Below, piece by piece: positions 9,145 to 19,175 of a stretch of DNA of 64,000 nucleotides (positions within the stretch are counted from its first letter, which is position 1; each line of letters begins with the position of its first letter). This DNA is from Winogradskyella ouciana. GTDB taxonomy: Bacteria > Bacteroidota > Bacteroidia > Flavobacteriales > Flavobacteriaceae. A model generated the notes under the pieces. It worked only from the letters and a program-made list of their open reading frames with translations, had not been told where the DNA came from and made no database searches. A program made the translations under genes and the position numbers. Location of the stretch: NCBI RefSeq assembly GCF_009709615.1, contig NZ_WJYA01000005.1:372001-436000 (forward strand), read 5' to 3'.

Positions 9145-11592
9145 TTAATTTCTTCCTAAGGTAATGATATCTGCAAACAACCCTGACGCAGTCACTTCTG
9201 CGCCAGCACCAGCGCCTTTTATGATTAAAGGTTGTTGTGCATAACGTTCTGAGTAAAATAATACGATATTGTCCTTGCCTTCAAGATTGTAAAAAGGATG
9301 ATTTTTGTCTACAGCTTTCAATCCTACTGCCGCTTTACCTTCATTAAATTCTGCCACGTATTTTAATTGGCAATCCTTTTCATTTGCTTCTGCATAGATA
9401 GTTTCAAAATGGGAGTCATTTGCCTTTAAGGTTTTGTAAAACTCGTCTGTGGTCTTTGCTTCTAAACTGCCTTTAGGTAAAAAAGATTCGTTTTTAATAT
9501 CTTTTAAATCCATTCTATAACCAGCTTCTCTTGCTAAAATCAAAATTTTACGAGCAACATCCACTCCACTTAAATCTATACGTGGGTCTGGTTCGGTATA
9601 GCCTTCTTTTTGGGCTTGTTTTACAACACCGTGGAAACTATTGTTTTCATTGAAATTGTTGAAAATGAAATTTAAGCTTCCTGATAATACAGCTTGTATT
9701 GAAGTAATTTTATCACCTGAATTAATCAAATTGTTTAGTGTGTATATGACTGGTAATCCTGCGCCCACATTGGTTTCAAAGAGAAAGGACGCTCCGTATT
9801 TTCTAGACAAGTCCTTTAATTCTCTATAAGACTTATAAGTTGATGAGCACGCTATTTTATTACACGCTATTACTGATATACTTTCCTTTAAATATGATGC
9901 ATAGGTTTTAGCAACATCTTCGTTAGCTGTTACATCTATAAAAATACTGTTGCTTAAATTAAACTCTTTAACTGCGTTAAAAAATGTTTGATTTGTTCTC
10001 GGTTGTCCTTTTTTAATAAGGTCTTTCCAGTGTCTTAAATTAATACCTTCCTCATCAAAAACCATTTTTTTAGAGTTACTAACTCCAACGACTTTAATAT
10101 TTAACAACAAATTTTCGTTTAAATATTCTTGTTGTTGCAGTATTTGATCTAGTAATATTGAGCCTACGTTACCAACACCAACAAGAAATAAGTTTAAGAT
10201 CTTTACTTGTTTTTCAAAGAATCTATTATGGAGTGAAACAAGAGCTTTTTTAATATCTTTATGAGCGATTACTGCTGAAATATTTCGTTCTGATGCTCCT
10301 TGGGCAATGGCTCTAACATTTACATTATTTTGCCCTAGGGACCTAAACATTCTACCACTAATACCTTGATGGTTTTTCATATTGTCTCCCACAACCGCAA
10401 TTATAGCCAAGTTGTCCTCAACCAATAATGGCTTTATTTTTTTAAGTGATATTTCGTAAGCAAACTCATTGTCTAAAATGCGTTTAGCTAACTTGGCATC
10501 TTCACTATAAACACCAACACAAATGGAATGTTCTGAAGATGCTTGGGTAATTAAAACCACATTGATCTGTGCTGTGGATAATGTAGAGAACAAGCGCTTT
10601 GAAAACCCAGGAACACCAACCATACCATTACCCTCTAACGTTACGAGTGCTATATTTTCTACATGGCTTATCCCTCTAACTGGTCCATTTTTTGAAGCTG
10701 CTTTTTTTGAAATTAAAGTGCCTTTTGCTTCCGGTTGAAATGTGTTTTTTATATATATAGGAATATTTTTCTGCAAAGCGGGCTGTACTGTTGGTGGGTA
10801 CAAAACCTTGGCTCCAAAATGTGATAATTCCATAGCTTCTTGATATGAGATTTCTTCTATCGGAAATGCCTGTTTTACCAATTTAGGGTTAGCAGTAAAC
10901 ATACCACTTACATCTGTCCAAATCTCCAAGTCGGAAACCTTTAAGGAAGATGCTATAAGTGCTGCCGTATAATCAGAGCCTCCTCTACCTAAAGTTGTTG
11001 TTTCTCCTTCTTCACTTCTAGAAACAAATCCAGGTAATACAACCACCTTATCTTTATTGGATTTAAAAAAACTTGAAATTCTAATATTGGTTTCGTTAGT
11101 GTTTACATTGGCTTGTGAATGCAAGTTATCGGTTACAATCAGTTCTCGGCTATCTTTTAAAGACGATTTTTCTATTTTTAATTTTAAGGCTTTAGAGATA
11201 ATATAGGAGGACAATAACTCTCCAAAACTTAAAACTTTATCTCGAGTTTTATCTGAAAATTCATTAATCAAATAAATGCCATGAAGTAAATTTTTCAGCT
11301 CTTCTAGCTTTGCTTCAACAGTTTTAATTACTGCATTTGACTGAGCTTTTGACATTAAAGATTGTATGGTTTCTAAATGTCTTTCTCTAATATTTTCAAA
11401 AACCGTGATGTAGGATACATCCTTTTCAGTAGCAAGTTCTCCTGTTTTAATTAGAGCATCAGTAACACCACCGAGTGCAGACACCACTACAGCGACATTT
11501 TGCTTTTTGGATTCTTGAACAAGAATCACTATAACCTTTGATATATTTTCGGCATTTGCAACTGACGTGCCGCCAAACTTAAGTACTTTCAC
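9145..11592 (-). CDS. thrA: Bifunctional aspartate kinase / homoserine dehydrogenase I
   Basis: Fusion enzyme of 815 residues catalysing the first and third steps from aspartate to threonine. The N-terminal aspartokinase begins KFGGTSVANAENI (5-17) and runs to about 300. Tandem ACT regulatory domains lie at about 315-455 (GNGMVGVPGF, QGASERNISAV). The homoserine dehydrogenase follows, with Rossmann motif VGVGNVG at 471-477. The start codon is GTG, chosen because the kinase motif begins at residue 4-5 and no better upstream start fits. The ACT domains imply feedback inhibition, probably by threonine. The neighbours ilvA, thrB and thrC fit the role. Confidence 0.95.
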   Translation of the reverse strand: MKVLKFGGTSVANAENISKVIVILVQESKKQNVAVVVSALGGVTDALIKTGELATEKDVSYITVFENIRERHLETIQSLMSKAQSNAVIKTVEAKLEELKNLLHGIYLINEFSDKTRDKVLSFGELLSSYIISKALKLKIEKSSLKDSRELIVTDNLHSQANVNTNETNIRISSFFKSNKDKVVVLPGFVSRSEEGETTTLGRGGSDYTAALIASSLKVSDLEIWTDVSGMFTANPKLVKQAFPIEEISYQEAMELSHFGAKVLYPPTVQPALQKNIPIYIKNTFQPEAKGTLISKKAASKNGPVRGISHVENIALVTLEGNGMVGVPGFSKRLFSTLSTAQINVVLITQASSEHSICVGVYSEDAKLAKRILDNEFAYEISLKKIKPLLVEDNLAIIAVVGDNMKNHQGISGRMFRSLGQNNVNVRAIAQGASERNISAVIAHKDIKKALVSLHNRFFEKQVKILNLFLVGVGNVGSILLDQILQQQEYLNENLLLNIKVVGVSNSKKMVFDEEGINLRHWKDLIKKGQPRTNQTFFNAVKEFNLSNSIFIDVTANEDVAKTYASYLKESISVIACNKIACSSTYKSYRELKDLSRKYGASFLFETNVGAGLPVIYTLNNLINSGDKITSIQAVLSGSLNFIFNNFNENNSFHGVVKQAQKEGYTEPDPRIDLSGVDVARKILILAREAGYRMDLKDIKNESFLPKGSLEAKTTDEFYKTLKANDSHFETIYAEANEKDCQLKYVAEFNEGKAAVGLKAVDKNHPFYNLEGKDNIVLFYSERYAQQPLIIKGAGAGAEVTASGLFADIITLGRN

Positions 11593-11614
11593 CTGATTGT
11601 ATTCTTTTTAGCAA

Positions 11615-12883
11615 TTATATTAAAAATTGAAACAAATCTGGTTTGTCATTGAGATAATCTCCATAAAAATTATGAAGTTTCATTTTTGTAATCAGAGGTT
11701 CTAAATCACTTGGTTTTTTTAATTCTAAACCAACGACTGCAACATCGTTTTCACGGTTGACTTTTTTAGTGTATTCAAAATGGGTAATATCGTCCGTTGG
11801 ACCTAAAATAGTGCTGACAAATTCACGCAGCGCACCTGCACGTTGCGGAAACTTAACGATAAAATAGTGTTTTAAATTGGCGTATAATAAGGCGCGCTCT
11901 TTAATTTCTGGTGTTCTTGTAATATCATTGTTACTACCACTAATTATGCAAACCACATTTTTTCCATGGATATCCTCAGTGTACTGTTCTAAAGCGGAAA
12001 CACTCAATGCACCTGCAGGCTCTACAACAATGGCATCTTTATTATAAAGGTCTAAAATAGTCTGACAAATCTTGCCTTCATCAACCGTAATTACGTCATG
12101 TAATGTTTCTCTACAAATCTCAAAATTTAAATCACCCACACGCTTTACAGCCGCTCCATCAACGAAGTTTTCTATCGATTTCAACTCTGTAACCCGATTG
12201 TTCTTAAGTGATGTGCGCATAGATGGTGCTCCTTTTGGCTCTGCTCCAATTATTTTAGTTTGAGGAGATAAAATTTTAAACACTGAAGACAATCCAGATG
12301 ATAAACCACCTCCTCCAACAGGCACAAACACATAGTGAATTGGTTGTACCTTGGCCTGATTTATTATTTCCAGTCCGACCGTAGCTTGTCCTTCAATCAC
12401 TTTCTTGTCGTTAAATGGGTGGATAAATGTTTTGTTCAATCGTTCGCATTCTTCAATTGCGGCATCATAAGCATCATCAAAAGTGTCACCAATTAAAACT
12501 ACATCTATATAGTCTTCACCAAATAGTTGTACTTGCTCAATCTTTTGATTTGGCGTTGGTGCAGGCATAAAAATGGTACCTTTTATTTTTAAAAGCTTAC
12601 ACGATATAGCAACGCCTTGAGCATGATTTCCAGCACTGGCGCAAACAATTTCATTTTCAACCTGAGTTTCCGATAATGATGAGATTTTGTTATAAGCACC
12701 ACGGATTTTATAAGAACGGACTTCTTGTAAATCCTCCCTTTTAAAATAGATGTTGGCTCCAAACAGTTTTGAATACTGCGCATTTTTAATTAACGGAGTT
12801 ACTGATGATACTCCACTAAGTTTTTCTGCTGCAGCTTTAACAGCTTTTAGTGTTGGCTTATATATTGTTTTTGTTTCGTTCAT
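11615..12883 (-). CDS. ilvA: Threonine ammonia-lyase (biosynthetic threonine dehydratase)
   Basis: PLP enzyme that deaminates threonine to 2-oxobutanoate, the committed step to isoleucine. The 422-residue protein has the PLP lysine in SYKIRGAYN (K59) and a tetraglycine phosphate-binding loop VGGGGLSSG near residue 195. A single ACT-like regulatory domain starts at about 338 (HYFIVKFPQRAGALREF). The single domain makes it the shorter form, unlike the two-domain E. coli IlvA of about 514 residues. It lies between ilvC and thrA, the physical bridge between the two pathways. Confidence 0.94.
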   Translation of the reverse strand: MNETKTIYKPTLKAVKAAAEKLSGVSSVTPLIKNAQYSKLFGANIYFKREDLQEVRSYKIRGAYNKISSLSETQVENEIVCASAGNHAQGVAISCKLLKIKGTIFMPAPTPNQKIEQVQLFGEDYIDVVLIGDTFDDAYDAAIEECERLNKTFIHPFNDKKVIEGQATVGLEIINQAKVQPIHYVFVPVGGGGLSSGLSSVFKILSPQTKIIGAEPKGAPSMRTSLKNNRVTELKSIENFVDGAAVKRVGDLNFEICRETLHDVITVDEGKICQTILDLYNKDAIVVEPAGALSVSALEQYTEDIHGKNVVCIISGSNNDITRTPEIKERALLYANLKHYFIVKFPQRAGALREFVSTILGPTDDITHFEYTKKVNRENDVAVVGLELKKPSDLEPLITKMKLHNFYGDYLNDKPDLFQFLI

Positions 12884-12894
12884 TTTTCTAAAAT

Positions 12895-12910
12895 CCCTTA
12901 AGGGGACTTT
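12895..12910. repeat. Second copy of the CCCTT-AGGGGACTTT element
   Basis: Palindrome CCCTTAAGGG (12895-12904) followed by GACTTT. It differs at one base from the matching bases at the left edge of the window. It sits in the 60-nt gap between ilvA and ilvC inside the operon. Confidence 0.45.
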
Positions 12911-12943
12911 CTTCTTTCTTTTCTTAAAAGACTTGTCGGCTTT

Positions 12944-14443
12944 TTAAGCTAAAGTAGTTTCTTTTACTTCTTCAGTTTTTATTGCTTTCATTGCAGTCAT
13001 GGCTGCACGTAATCGTTTTCCAACTGATTCTATGGGATGATTTCTAATGATCTCGTTTATTGCAATCAATTCTACATTATCTACTCCGTTTGATTTTGAA
13101 AATGGTTTTCCAATAACGGACGTGTCAACATTTTCCATAAAGTCCATTAACAAAGGTTTACAGGCATGATCGAATAGATAGCAACCATATTCTGCAGTAT
13201 CTGAAATAACACGATTCATTTCAAATAGTTTTTTTCTTGCAATGGTGTTTGCGATCAATGGTAATTCGTGCAAAGATTCATAGTATGCAGAATCTTCAAT
13301 TATACCAGCGCTCACCATGGTTTCAAAGGCCAGTTCCACACCTGATTTTACAAAAGCTACCAACAATACTCCATGGTCAAAATATTCTTGTTCTGTTATA
13401 TGGTCTGATGTCAATGCTGTTTTTTCAAACGCAGTTTCGCCTGTAGCTTCACGCCATTTTAATAGATTTTTATCGTCATTTGCCCAATCTTCCATCATGG
13501 TTTTTGAGAAATGGCCAGAAATGATATCGTCCATGTGCTTTTCAAAAAGTGGGCGCATAATATCTTTTAATTCTTCGGATAATTCGAAAGCCTTGATTTT
13601 TGCTGGATTCGATAAACGATCCATCATATTGGTAATACCACCATGTTTTAAAGCTTCGGTAATCGTTTCCCAACCAAACTGAATTAATTTTGCTGCATAG
13701 CCTGGCTCAATACCTTCTTCAACCATTTTATCAAATGACAAGATTGCACCAGTTTGCAACAAACCACAAAGAATGGTTTGCTCTCCCATTAAATCCGATT
13801 TTACCTCTGCGATAAAAGACGATTCCAACACACCAGCTCTATGTCCTCCAGTTGCAGCAGCATAAGCCTTTGCTTGTGCCCAACCTTTACTTTCAGGGTC
13901 GTTTTCTGGGTGCACTGCAATTAACGTTGGTACACCAAATCCTCTTTTATATTCTTCTCGTACTTCAGTTCCCGGACATTTTGGTGCTACCATAATTACG
14001 GTTAAATCCTCACGGATTTTTGTACCCTCTTCTACAATATTAAACCCATGTGAATAACTTAGTGTGGCTCCCTTTTTCATTAAAGGCATGACCGCTTTTA
14101 CAACATTGGTGTGTTGCTTGTCTGGTGTTAAATTCAATACCAAATCAGCTGAAGGAATAAGTTCTTGGTACGTACCAACTGTAAAACCATTCTCGGTTGC
14201 ATTTTTATAGGATGCACGTTTTTCGTCAATGGCATTTTGCCTTAATGCATAAGAGATATCCAAGCCAGAATCTCTCATATTAAGACCCTGGTTCAATCCT
14301 TGAGCACCACAACCAACAATTACGATTTTCTTCCCTTTTAATACATCTACGCCATCTTCAAATTCTGAAGCATCCATAAATCTACATTTTCCTAATTGTT
14401 CTAATTGTGTTCTTAATGGTAATGTGTTAAAATAATTTGCCAT
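12944..14443 (-). CDS. ilvC: Ketol-acid reductoisomerase (class II, long form)
   Basis: Converts 2-acetolactate or 2-aceto-2-hydroxybutanoate to the dihydroxy acid using Mg2+ and NADPH. At 499 residues it belongs to the long class II form with a duplicated knotted C-terminal domain, like the E. coli enzyme. The Rossmann motif [17 protein letters not shown] is near residue 44. The Mg-binding region shows as [12 protein letters not shown]. The start is 19 nt after the ilvN stop. Confidence 0.95.
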   Translation of the reverse strand: MANYFNTLPLRTQLEQLGKCRFMDASEFEDGVDVLKGKKIVIVGCGAQGLNQGLNMRDSGLDISYALRQNAIDEKRASYKNATENGFTVGTYQELIPSADLVLNLTPDKQHTNVVKAVMPLMKKGATLSYSHGFNIVEEGTKIREDLTVIMVAPKCPGTEVREEYKRGFGVPTLIAVHPENDPESKGWAQAKAYAAATGGHRAGVLESSFIAEVKSDLMGEQTILCGLLQTGAILSFDKMVEEGIEPGYAAKLIQFGWETITEALKHGGITNMMDRLSNPAKIKAFELSEELKDIMRPLFEKHMDDIISGHFSKTMMEDWANDDKNLLKWREATGETAFEKTALTSDHITEQEYFDHGVLLVAFVKSGVELAFETMVSAGIIEDSAYYESLHELPLIANTIARKKLFEMNRVISDTAEYGCYLFDHACKPLLMDFMENVDTSVIGKPFSKSNGVDNVELIAINEIIRNHPIESVGKRLRAAMTAMKAIKTEEVKETTLA

Positions 14444-14462
14444 TGTTTTTTAGTTTATTTTT

Positions 14463-14993
14463 TTAATTCTGAAATGCTTCAAGCATCTTTGATATGTTCA
14501 TTTTATCCTTGGTCACTGCCACTCGTCCAGAACGTGTGAATTGCCCTATCCCGAAAACATTTAATTCTCTGTACAATAAATCTATTTCATCTTTTCTTCC
14601 TGATTTTTCTATCACAAAAAACTCTTTGTTAACGGTCACAATTCTAGCATTGCTTTCTTTTATGATATTCTGAATCTGTCGTTCATCAAATAACAAATCT
14701 GATTTGAATTTGAATAAGCACGATTCTTGATAAATGATTTCGTCTTCGGTATGGTAATAAGCTTTTATCACCTCAACTTGCTTTTCTATCTGGCCAATGA
14801 TTTTCTTCATTTGGGATTCCGTTATTTTTACGACAATTGTAAATCGTGAAACACCCTCAATTTCTGAAGCCGAAGTGTTTAGGCTTTCCACATTAATATG
14901 GCGTCTTTGAAAAATTGCCGAAAGCCTATTCAGCAACCCTATATTATTCTCTGTATATACCGAAACCGTGAATTGTTTTTTTTGATCCTCCAT
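14463..14993 (-). CDS. ilvN: Acetolactate synthase small (regulatory) subunit
   Basis: Regulatory subunit that binds valine and activates the large subunit. The 176-residue protein starts with an ACT domain (FTVSVYTENNIGLLNRLSAI, about 8-27), followed by the conserved C-terminal half. Its ATG overlaps the ilvB stop by one base (TAATG), the usual coupled arrangement. Named ilvN or ilvH in different genomes. Confidence 0.93.
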   Translation of the reverse strand: MEDQKKQFTVSVYTENNIGLLNRLSAIFQRRHINVESLNTSASEIEGVSRFTIVVKITESQMKKIIGQIEKQVEVIKAYYHTEDEIIYQESCLFKFKSDLLFDERQIQNIIKESNARIVTVNKEFFVIEKSGRKDEIDLLYRELNVFGIGQFTRSGRVAVTKDKMNISKMLEAFQN

Positions 14994-16729
14994 TATTCTA
15001 ATCTTATATCTGAAACACTTGCGCCTGTAGGAATCATCGGGAAAACATTGTCTTCTTTTTCTACTCTTACCTCCAAAAAATATGGCCCATCAGTGTCTAT
15101 CATTTCTTTTACCGCATCCTTTAAATTTTGTCTTTCTGAAACTTTTTGCGCTTTAATACCATAGCCTTTTGCAATGGCAACGAAATCTGGATTTACCATT
15201 TCTGTTGAAGCATAGCGTTTATCAAAAAATAGTTGCTGCCATTGACGTACCATTCCTAAAAACTCATTATTCAGAACCACGATTTTTACAGGAACTTTCT
15301 GTTGAAAAATAGTACCTAGCTCTTGTATTGTCATTTGGTAGCCACCATCACCAGCAATCATCACCACTTCGCGATCTGGCGCGGCCATTTTTGCTCCGAT
15401 GGCTGCTGGTAACGCAAATCCCATAGTGCCTAGTCCGCCTGAGGTGATATTACTTTTTGATACCTTAAAATCTGCATAACGACACGCAATCATTTGATGT
15501 TGACCAACATCTGTAACAATCGCTGCTTCACCTTTGGTTTGTGTGTTAATTTCTTTTAACACTTCACCCATAGTTAAACCGTCTTTGGTTGGGTGCAAAT
15601 CGTTTTTAATGACTTTTTCATATTCGATTTTGTATAAATCCTTGAATTTTTGATGCCAATCGCTATGCGAATTTGGATTCAGTAATGGCAATAAAGCTTG
15701 TAAGTTCGTTTTGGCATCACCAAGAACTGCAATGTCTGCTTTTACATTTTTGTTAACCTCAGCTGGGTCAATTTCAAAATGAATCACTTTTGCCTGTTTG
15801 GCATAAGTGGCTAAATTTCCCGTAACCCTATCATCAAAACGCATTCCTATGGCGATTAACACATCACATTCATTAGTTAAAACATTAGGCGCGTAATTAC
15901 CATGCATACCAACCATACCAACATTTAAAGGATGTGATGACGGAATTGCTGAGGCTCCAAGAATAGTCCATGCAGAGGGGATTCCCGCTTTCTCAATAAC
16001 TGCTTTAAACTCTTCTTCTGCTTTTCCTAAAATGACACCTTGTCCCAAAACTATTAATGGCTTTTTGGCATTATTAATGAGGTCTGCTGCAACTTTAAGA
16101 GATTTTTCATCTGTTTCTGGAACGGGTTTGTAACTTCTAATGCCTTCGCATTTTTTGTACGTAAAATCAAATTCCTCAAATTGAGCATCTTTAGTTATGT
16201 CAATAAGCACAGGTCCTGGTCTTCCGCTTTTTGCGATGTAAAACGCTTTAGCAAAAACTTCTGGTATTTCTGAAGCTTTGGTAATTTGATGGTTCCACTT
16301 TGTTACAGGTGTAGAAATACCAACAATATCTGTTTCCTGAAAGGCATCGCTTCCCAATAAATGCGAGCCGACCTGACCAGTAATACAAACCATAGGAGTA
16401 GAATCAATTTGGGCATCTGCGATTCCAGTAATTAGGTTTGTGGCACCTGGACCAGAGGTTGCAATCGCCACACCAACCTTGCCCGAAATACGAGCATATC
16501 CCTGTGCTGCATGGGTTGCGCCTTGCTCATGTCGTGTTAATACATGGTGTAATTGATCTTGATATTTATATAATTCGTCATATACAGGCATAATCGCTCC
16601 TCCTGGATAACCATAAAGAATATCGACACCTTCTGCCAATAAACATTTAACTACGGCTTCACTTCCTGAGATTCTTTGTGTTGTTAACACTTGTTCTTCT
16701 TGCTTGTTTATGGTTTGAGCTTCTTTCAT
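14993..16729 (-). CDS. ilvB: Acetolactate synthase large (catalytic) subunit
   Basis: ThDP- and FAD-dependent enzyme that condenses two pyruvates, or pyruvate with 2-oxobutanoate. The 578 residues match AHAS large subunits. The N-terminal PYR domain contains YGYPGGAIMPVYDEL and the catalytic glutamate in RHEQGATHAAQGYAR. The C-terminal PP domain carries the GDGGYQM...LNN ThDP motif. The protein lacks a transit-like extension. The gap to ilvD (56 nt) contains a dispersed repeat. Confidence 0.95.
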   Translation of the reverse strand: MKEAQTINKQEEQVLTTQRISGSEAVVKCLLAEGVDILYGYPGGAIMPVYDELYKYQDQLHHVLTRHEQGATHAAQGYARISGKVGVAIATSGPGATNLITGIADAQIDSTPMVCITGQVGSHLLGSDAFQETDIVGISTPVTKWNHQITKASEIPEVFAKAFYIAKSGRPGPVLIDITKDAQFEEFDFTYKKCEGIRSYKPVPETDEKSLKVAADLINNAKKPLIVLGQGVILGKAEEEFKAVIEKAGIPSAWTILGASAIPSSHPLNVGMVGMHGNYAPNVLTNECDVLIAIGMRFDDRVTGNLATYAKQAKVIHFEIDPAEVNKNVKADIAVLGDAKTNLQALLPLLNPNSHSDWHQKFKDLYKIEYEKVIKNDLHPTKDGLTMGEVLKEINTQTKGEAAIVTDVGQHQMIACRYADFKVSKSNITSGGLGTMGFALPAAIGAKMAAPDREVVMIAGDGGYQMTIQELGTIFQQKVPVKIVVLNNEFLGMVRQWQQLFFDKRYASTEMVNPDFVAIAKGYGIKAQKVSERQNLKDAVKEMIDTDGPYFLEVRVEKEDNVFPMIPTGASVSDIRLE

Positions 16730-16746
16730 GTTTTAATTTTTCAATA

Positions 16747-16776
16747 CTCTTCGACTGCGCTCAGAGTGACATTCTC
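16747..16776. repeat. Dispersed repeat fragment between ilvD and ilvB
   Basis: Carries the word TCGACTGCGCTCAGAGTGACA, a form I recognise as a frequent interspersed repeat in flavobacterial genomes (from memory). It occupies the 56-nt gap between two genes that would otherwise be closely packed. Confidence 0.45.
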
Positions 16777-16785
16777 ATTTCAATT

Positions 16786-18465
16786 TTAAAACTCATCCGT
16801 TACACATCCTTTAGATGCTGAGGAAACTGTTTTGGCATATTTATATAAAATACCACGTTCAAACTTGAGTTCTGGTGCTTTCCATTTTTCTCTTCTTTTT
16901 TGAAGTTCATCTTCCGAAACCTCTAATGAAATTGAATTGGTCTCAGCATCAATTGTAATCATATCACCATCCTTTACAAGTGCGATGGTTCCACCTTCTT
17001 GTGCTTCTGGCGTGATATGTCCAACAACAAATCCATGTGTGCCTCCTGAGAATCTTCCATCTGTAATTAATGCCACATCTTTTCCAAGACCTGCTCCCAT
17101 AATGGCAGCTGTTGGTTTGAGCATTTCTGGCATTCCTGGTCCACCTTTTGGACCTTCGTATCTTATGACCACGACATCTCCTTTTTCAACTTTCCCATCT
17201 CTGATACCATCGTTGGCAGCATATTCACCCTCAAAAACTTTAGCTTTTCCTTTAAACGACAGCCCTTCCTTACCTGTGATTTTCGCGACAGATCCTTCAG
17301 TTGCTAAATTGCCGTAGAGCATTCTCAAATGCCCAGAAATTTTAATGGGTTGTTCTATAGGTTTAATGACGTCCTGTCCTTCGGCTAAATCTTCAACTTC
17401 CAGTAAATTTTCAGCAATTGTTTTTCCTGTAACGGTTAAGCAATCGCCGTGAATTAATCCTTTCTTTAAAAGGTATTTTAATACCGCAGGAATACCTCCA
17501 ACAGCATGAACGTCTTCCATCAAATATTTTCCGCTTGGTTTTAAATCTGCCAAAAACGGTGTGTTATCGCTTATGTCTTGAAAATCTTTAAGTGTAAAGT
17601 CAATTTGTGCTGCTCTAGCAATAGCTAAAAAGTGTAAAACAGCATTGGTCGAACCTCCTAATATAGTTACTAACCTAACTGCGTTTTCAAGGGATTTCTT
17701 TGTTATAATATCTGAAGGCTTTATATCCTTTTCTAACAATGTTCTCAATGCTTCACCAGCTCTCACCGACTCTTGCTTTTTTGCGTCACTCAATGCTGGA
17801 TTGGACGAATTAAATGGCAAAGCCATTCCTAAAGCTTCAATTGCTGATGCCATGGTGTTTGCTGTGTACATACCACCACAGGCACCTGCACCAGGACACG
17901 CTTTTTCAACAATATTTTGATATTCATTCTCAGACATGGTTCCGGCAACCTTGCTTCCCCAAGCTTCAAAAGCAGACACGACATCTAATTTTTTTCCTTC
18001 GTGACAACCCGAGTCAATGGTTCCACCATACACCAAAATACTTGGTCTATTCAGACGAATCATTGCCATTAATGCGCCTGGCATATTTTTATCACATCCA
18101 ACCACAGTCACCAAGCCATCATAACTCATAGCTTGTACAACCGTTTCCATAGAATCTGCAATAATATCTCGTGATGGCAATGAATAGCGCATACCAGGTG
18201 TTCCCATAGATATACCATCGCTTACTCCAATGGTATTGAAAATCAACCCAACCACATCTTCGTTTTGTGTGCCTTGCTTCACAAGTTTTGCCAAATCATT
18301 CAGGTGCATATTACAAGGATTACCTTCGTAACCTGTACTAGCAATACCTACTATGGGTTTAAAAAAATCTTCTTTTGTTAATCCAATAGCATGTAACATG
18401 GCTTGAGCCGCTGGTTGCGTTGGATCTTGGGTAACGGTTTTACTGTATTTGTTTAATTGCCTCAT
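16786..18465 (-). CDS. ilvD: Dihydroxy-acid dehydratase
   Basis: Iron-sulfur dehydratase of valine and isoleucine synthesis. The cluster cysteines are visible in [14 protein letters not shown] and [16 protein letters not shown]. Taking the ATG at 18465 gives 559 residues beginning [13 protein letters not shown], which fits relatives. A longer reading from a TTG at 18489 adds eight residues without family support. It is the first gene of the ilv-thr-gapN run, so the operon promoter should lie in 18466-18680. Confidence 0.95.
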   Translation of the reverse strand: MRQLNKYSKTVTQDPTQPAAQAMLHAIGLTKEDFFKPIVGIASTGYEGNPCNMHLNDLAKLVKQGTQNEDVVGLIFNTIGVSDGISMGTPGMRYSLPSRDIIADSMETVVQAMSYDGLVTVVGCDKNMPGALMAMIRLNRPSILVYGGTIDSGCHEGKKLDVVSAFEAWGSKVAGTMSENEYQNIVEKACPGAGACGGMYTANTMASAIEALGMALPFNSSNPALSDAKKQESVRAGEALRTLLEKDIKPSDIITKKSLENAVRLVTILGGSTNAVLHFLAIARAAQIDFTLKDFQDISDNTPFLADLKPSGKYLMEDVHAVGGIPAVLKYLLKKGLIHGDCLTVTGKTIAENLLEVEDLAEGQDVIKPIEQPIKISGHLRMLYGNLATEGSVAKITGKEGLSFKGKAKVFEGEYAANDGIRDGKVEKGDVVVIRYEGPKGGPGMPEMLKPTAAIMGAGLGKDVALITDGRFSGGTHGFVVGHITPEAQEGGTIALVKDGDMITIDAETNSISLEVSEDELQKRREKWKAPELKFERGILYKYAKTVSSASKGCVTDEF

Positions 18466-18541
18466 AACTAAATCGTGCAAAAATCTCAATTGCAGTGATA
18501 AAGTTACTTTTTGAGCAAGGCTTTAGGGTAGGTTAGATAGG

Positions 18542-18570
18542 TTAACCTCTAAATTCAATTGTAGAGTTAA
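18542..18570. promoter_or_regulatory. Inverted repeat in the ilvD leader
   Basis: Arms TTAACCTCTA (18542-18551) and TAGAGTTAA (18562-18570) pair with one bulged base around a 10-nt loop, about 77 nt upstream of the ilvD ATG. Further upstream (about 18590-18630, minus strand) is a TTG followed after 19 nt by TATAAATA, a weak promoter candidate. The hairpin would then be in the 5' leader or be an operator. No leader peptide rich in branched-chain residues was found. Confidence 0.35.
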
Positions 18571-18680
18571 TTTTTTAATTGTTTGAAAATCAATTATTTA
18601 TATGAAATTTGTTATGATGCCCAATAATTTATTTTATTAGAAAAAGTCACATAAAGTGCTTTTGTAATAAAGTGAAGTCA

Positions 18681-19109
18681 TTATTTTGTAAGCACAATGT
18701 GATAATGAATATTAAAATTGATTGTTGCAAAACGTCTAAACATCTCCATAACACCACAATATTTTTCAACGGATAAGTTTACTGCGCGTTCACACTTCTT
18801 TTTATTTAAATCTGAACCATAAAAATGATAATCAACTAAAACGGAATGGTAATATTTTGGATGTTCATCAGTCAGCTCTCCAGACACCTCAATCTTAAGG
18901 TCAGCGATTTCAACTTTCATTTTCTCCAACATTAAAATAACGTCTATTGCCGAGCAACCTGCTAAGGACGATAACATCATGGCTTTTGGCGAGAGACCTT
19001 TACGTTCTTCTCCCATAACATCTGTATCCATAGTTACAAATTTTCCACTCGGATTATCCGACTCAAAAGTCAATCCGCCTTTCCAATGTGTTGTGATTTT
19101 ATGATCCAT
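18681..19109 (-). CDS. OsmC family protein
   Basis: The 142-residue protein matches the OsmC/Ohr fold, whose members reduce organic hydroperoxides or have unknown roles. The conserved second cysteine segment is AGCSAIDVILMLEKM (about 51-65) and the later cysteine is in VEKYCGVMEMF. It resembles the YhfA/SAV-type OsmC branch more than Ohr, because the first motif reads LSSLAGCS. It stands alone and is divergent from the AhpD-like gene, with 66 nt between them; both are thiol-redox-type proteins. A TATTTTTG -7 box lies at 19151-19158 on this strand. Confidence 0.85.
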   Translation of the reverse strand: MDHKITTHWKGGLTFESDNPSGKFVTMDTDVMGEERKGLSPKAMMLSSLAGCSAIDVILMLEKMKVEIADLKIEVSGELTDEHPKYYHSVLVDYHFYGSDLNKKKCERAVNLSVEKYCGVMEMFRRFATINFNIHYHIVLTK

Positions 19110-19150
19110 ATTCTTTTAAATTAAACGTTATAACTCCTATCTTGTACATT

Positions 19151-19158
19151 CAAAAATA
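19151..19158 (-). promoter_or_regulatory. Candidate -7 box for the OsmC gene
   Basis: TATTTTTG on the minus strand matches the flavobacterial TAnnTTTG consensus, 42 nt before the ATG. No TTG is found at the usual 17-19 nt upstream, so support is partial. Confidence 0.3.
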
Positions 19159-19175
19159 CTACTAAAAATACAACC

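Noticed and set aside
13317-13682. 121-codon plus-strand ORF over ilvC
   Set aside because: Antisense to a conserved gene; no domain recognised.
16937-17317. 126-codon plus-strand ORF over ilvD
   Set aside because: Antisense shadow; proline- and serine-rich composition comes from the opposite strand.
18466-18680. Possible leader peptide for attenuation upstream of ilvD
   Set aside because: No short ORF rich in Ile, Leu, Val or Thr with a start codon was found near the hairpin.
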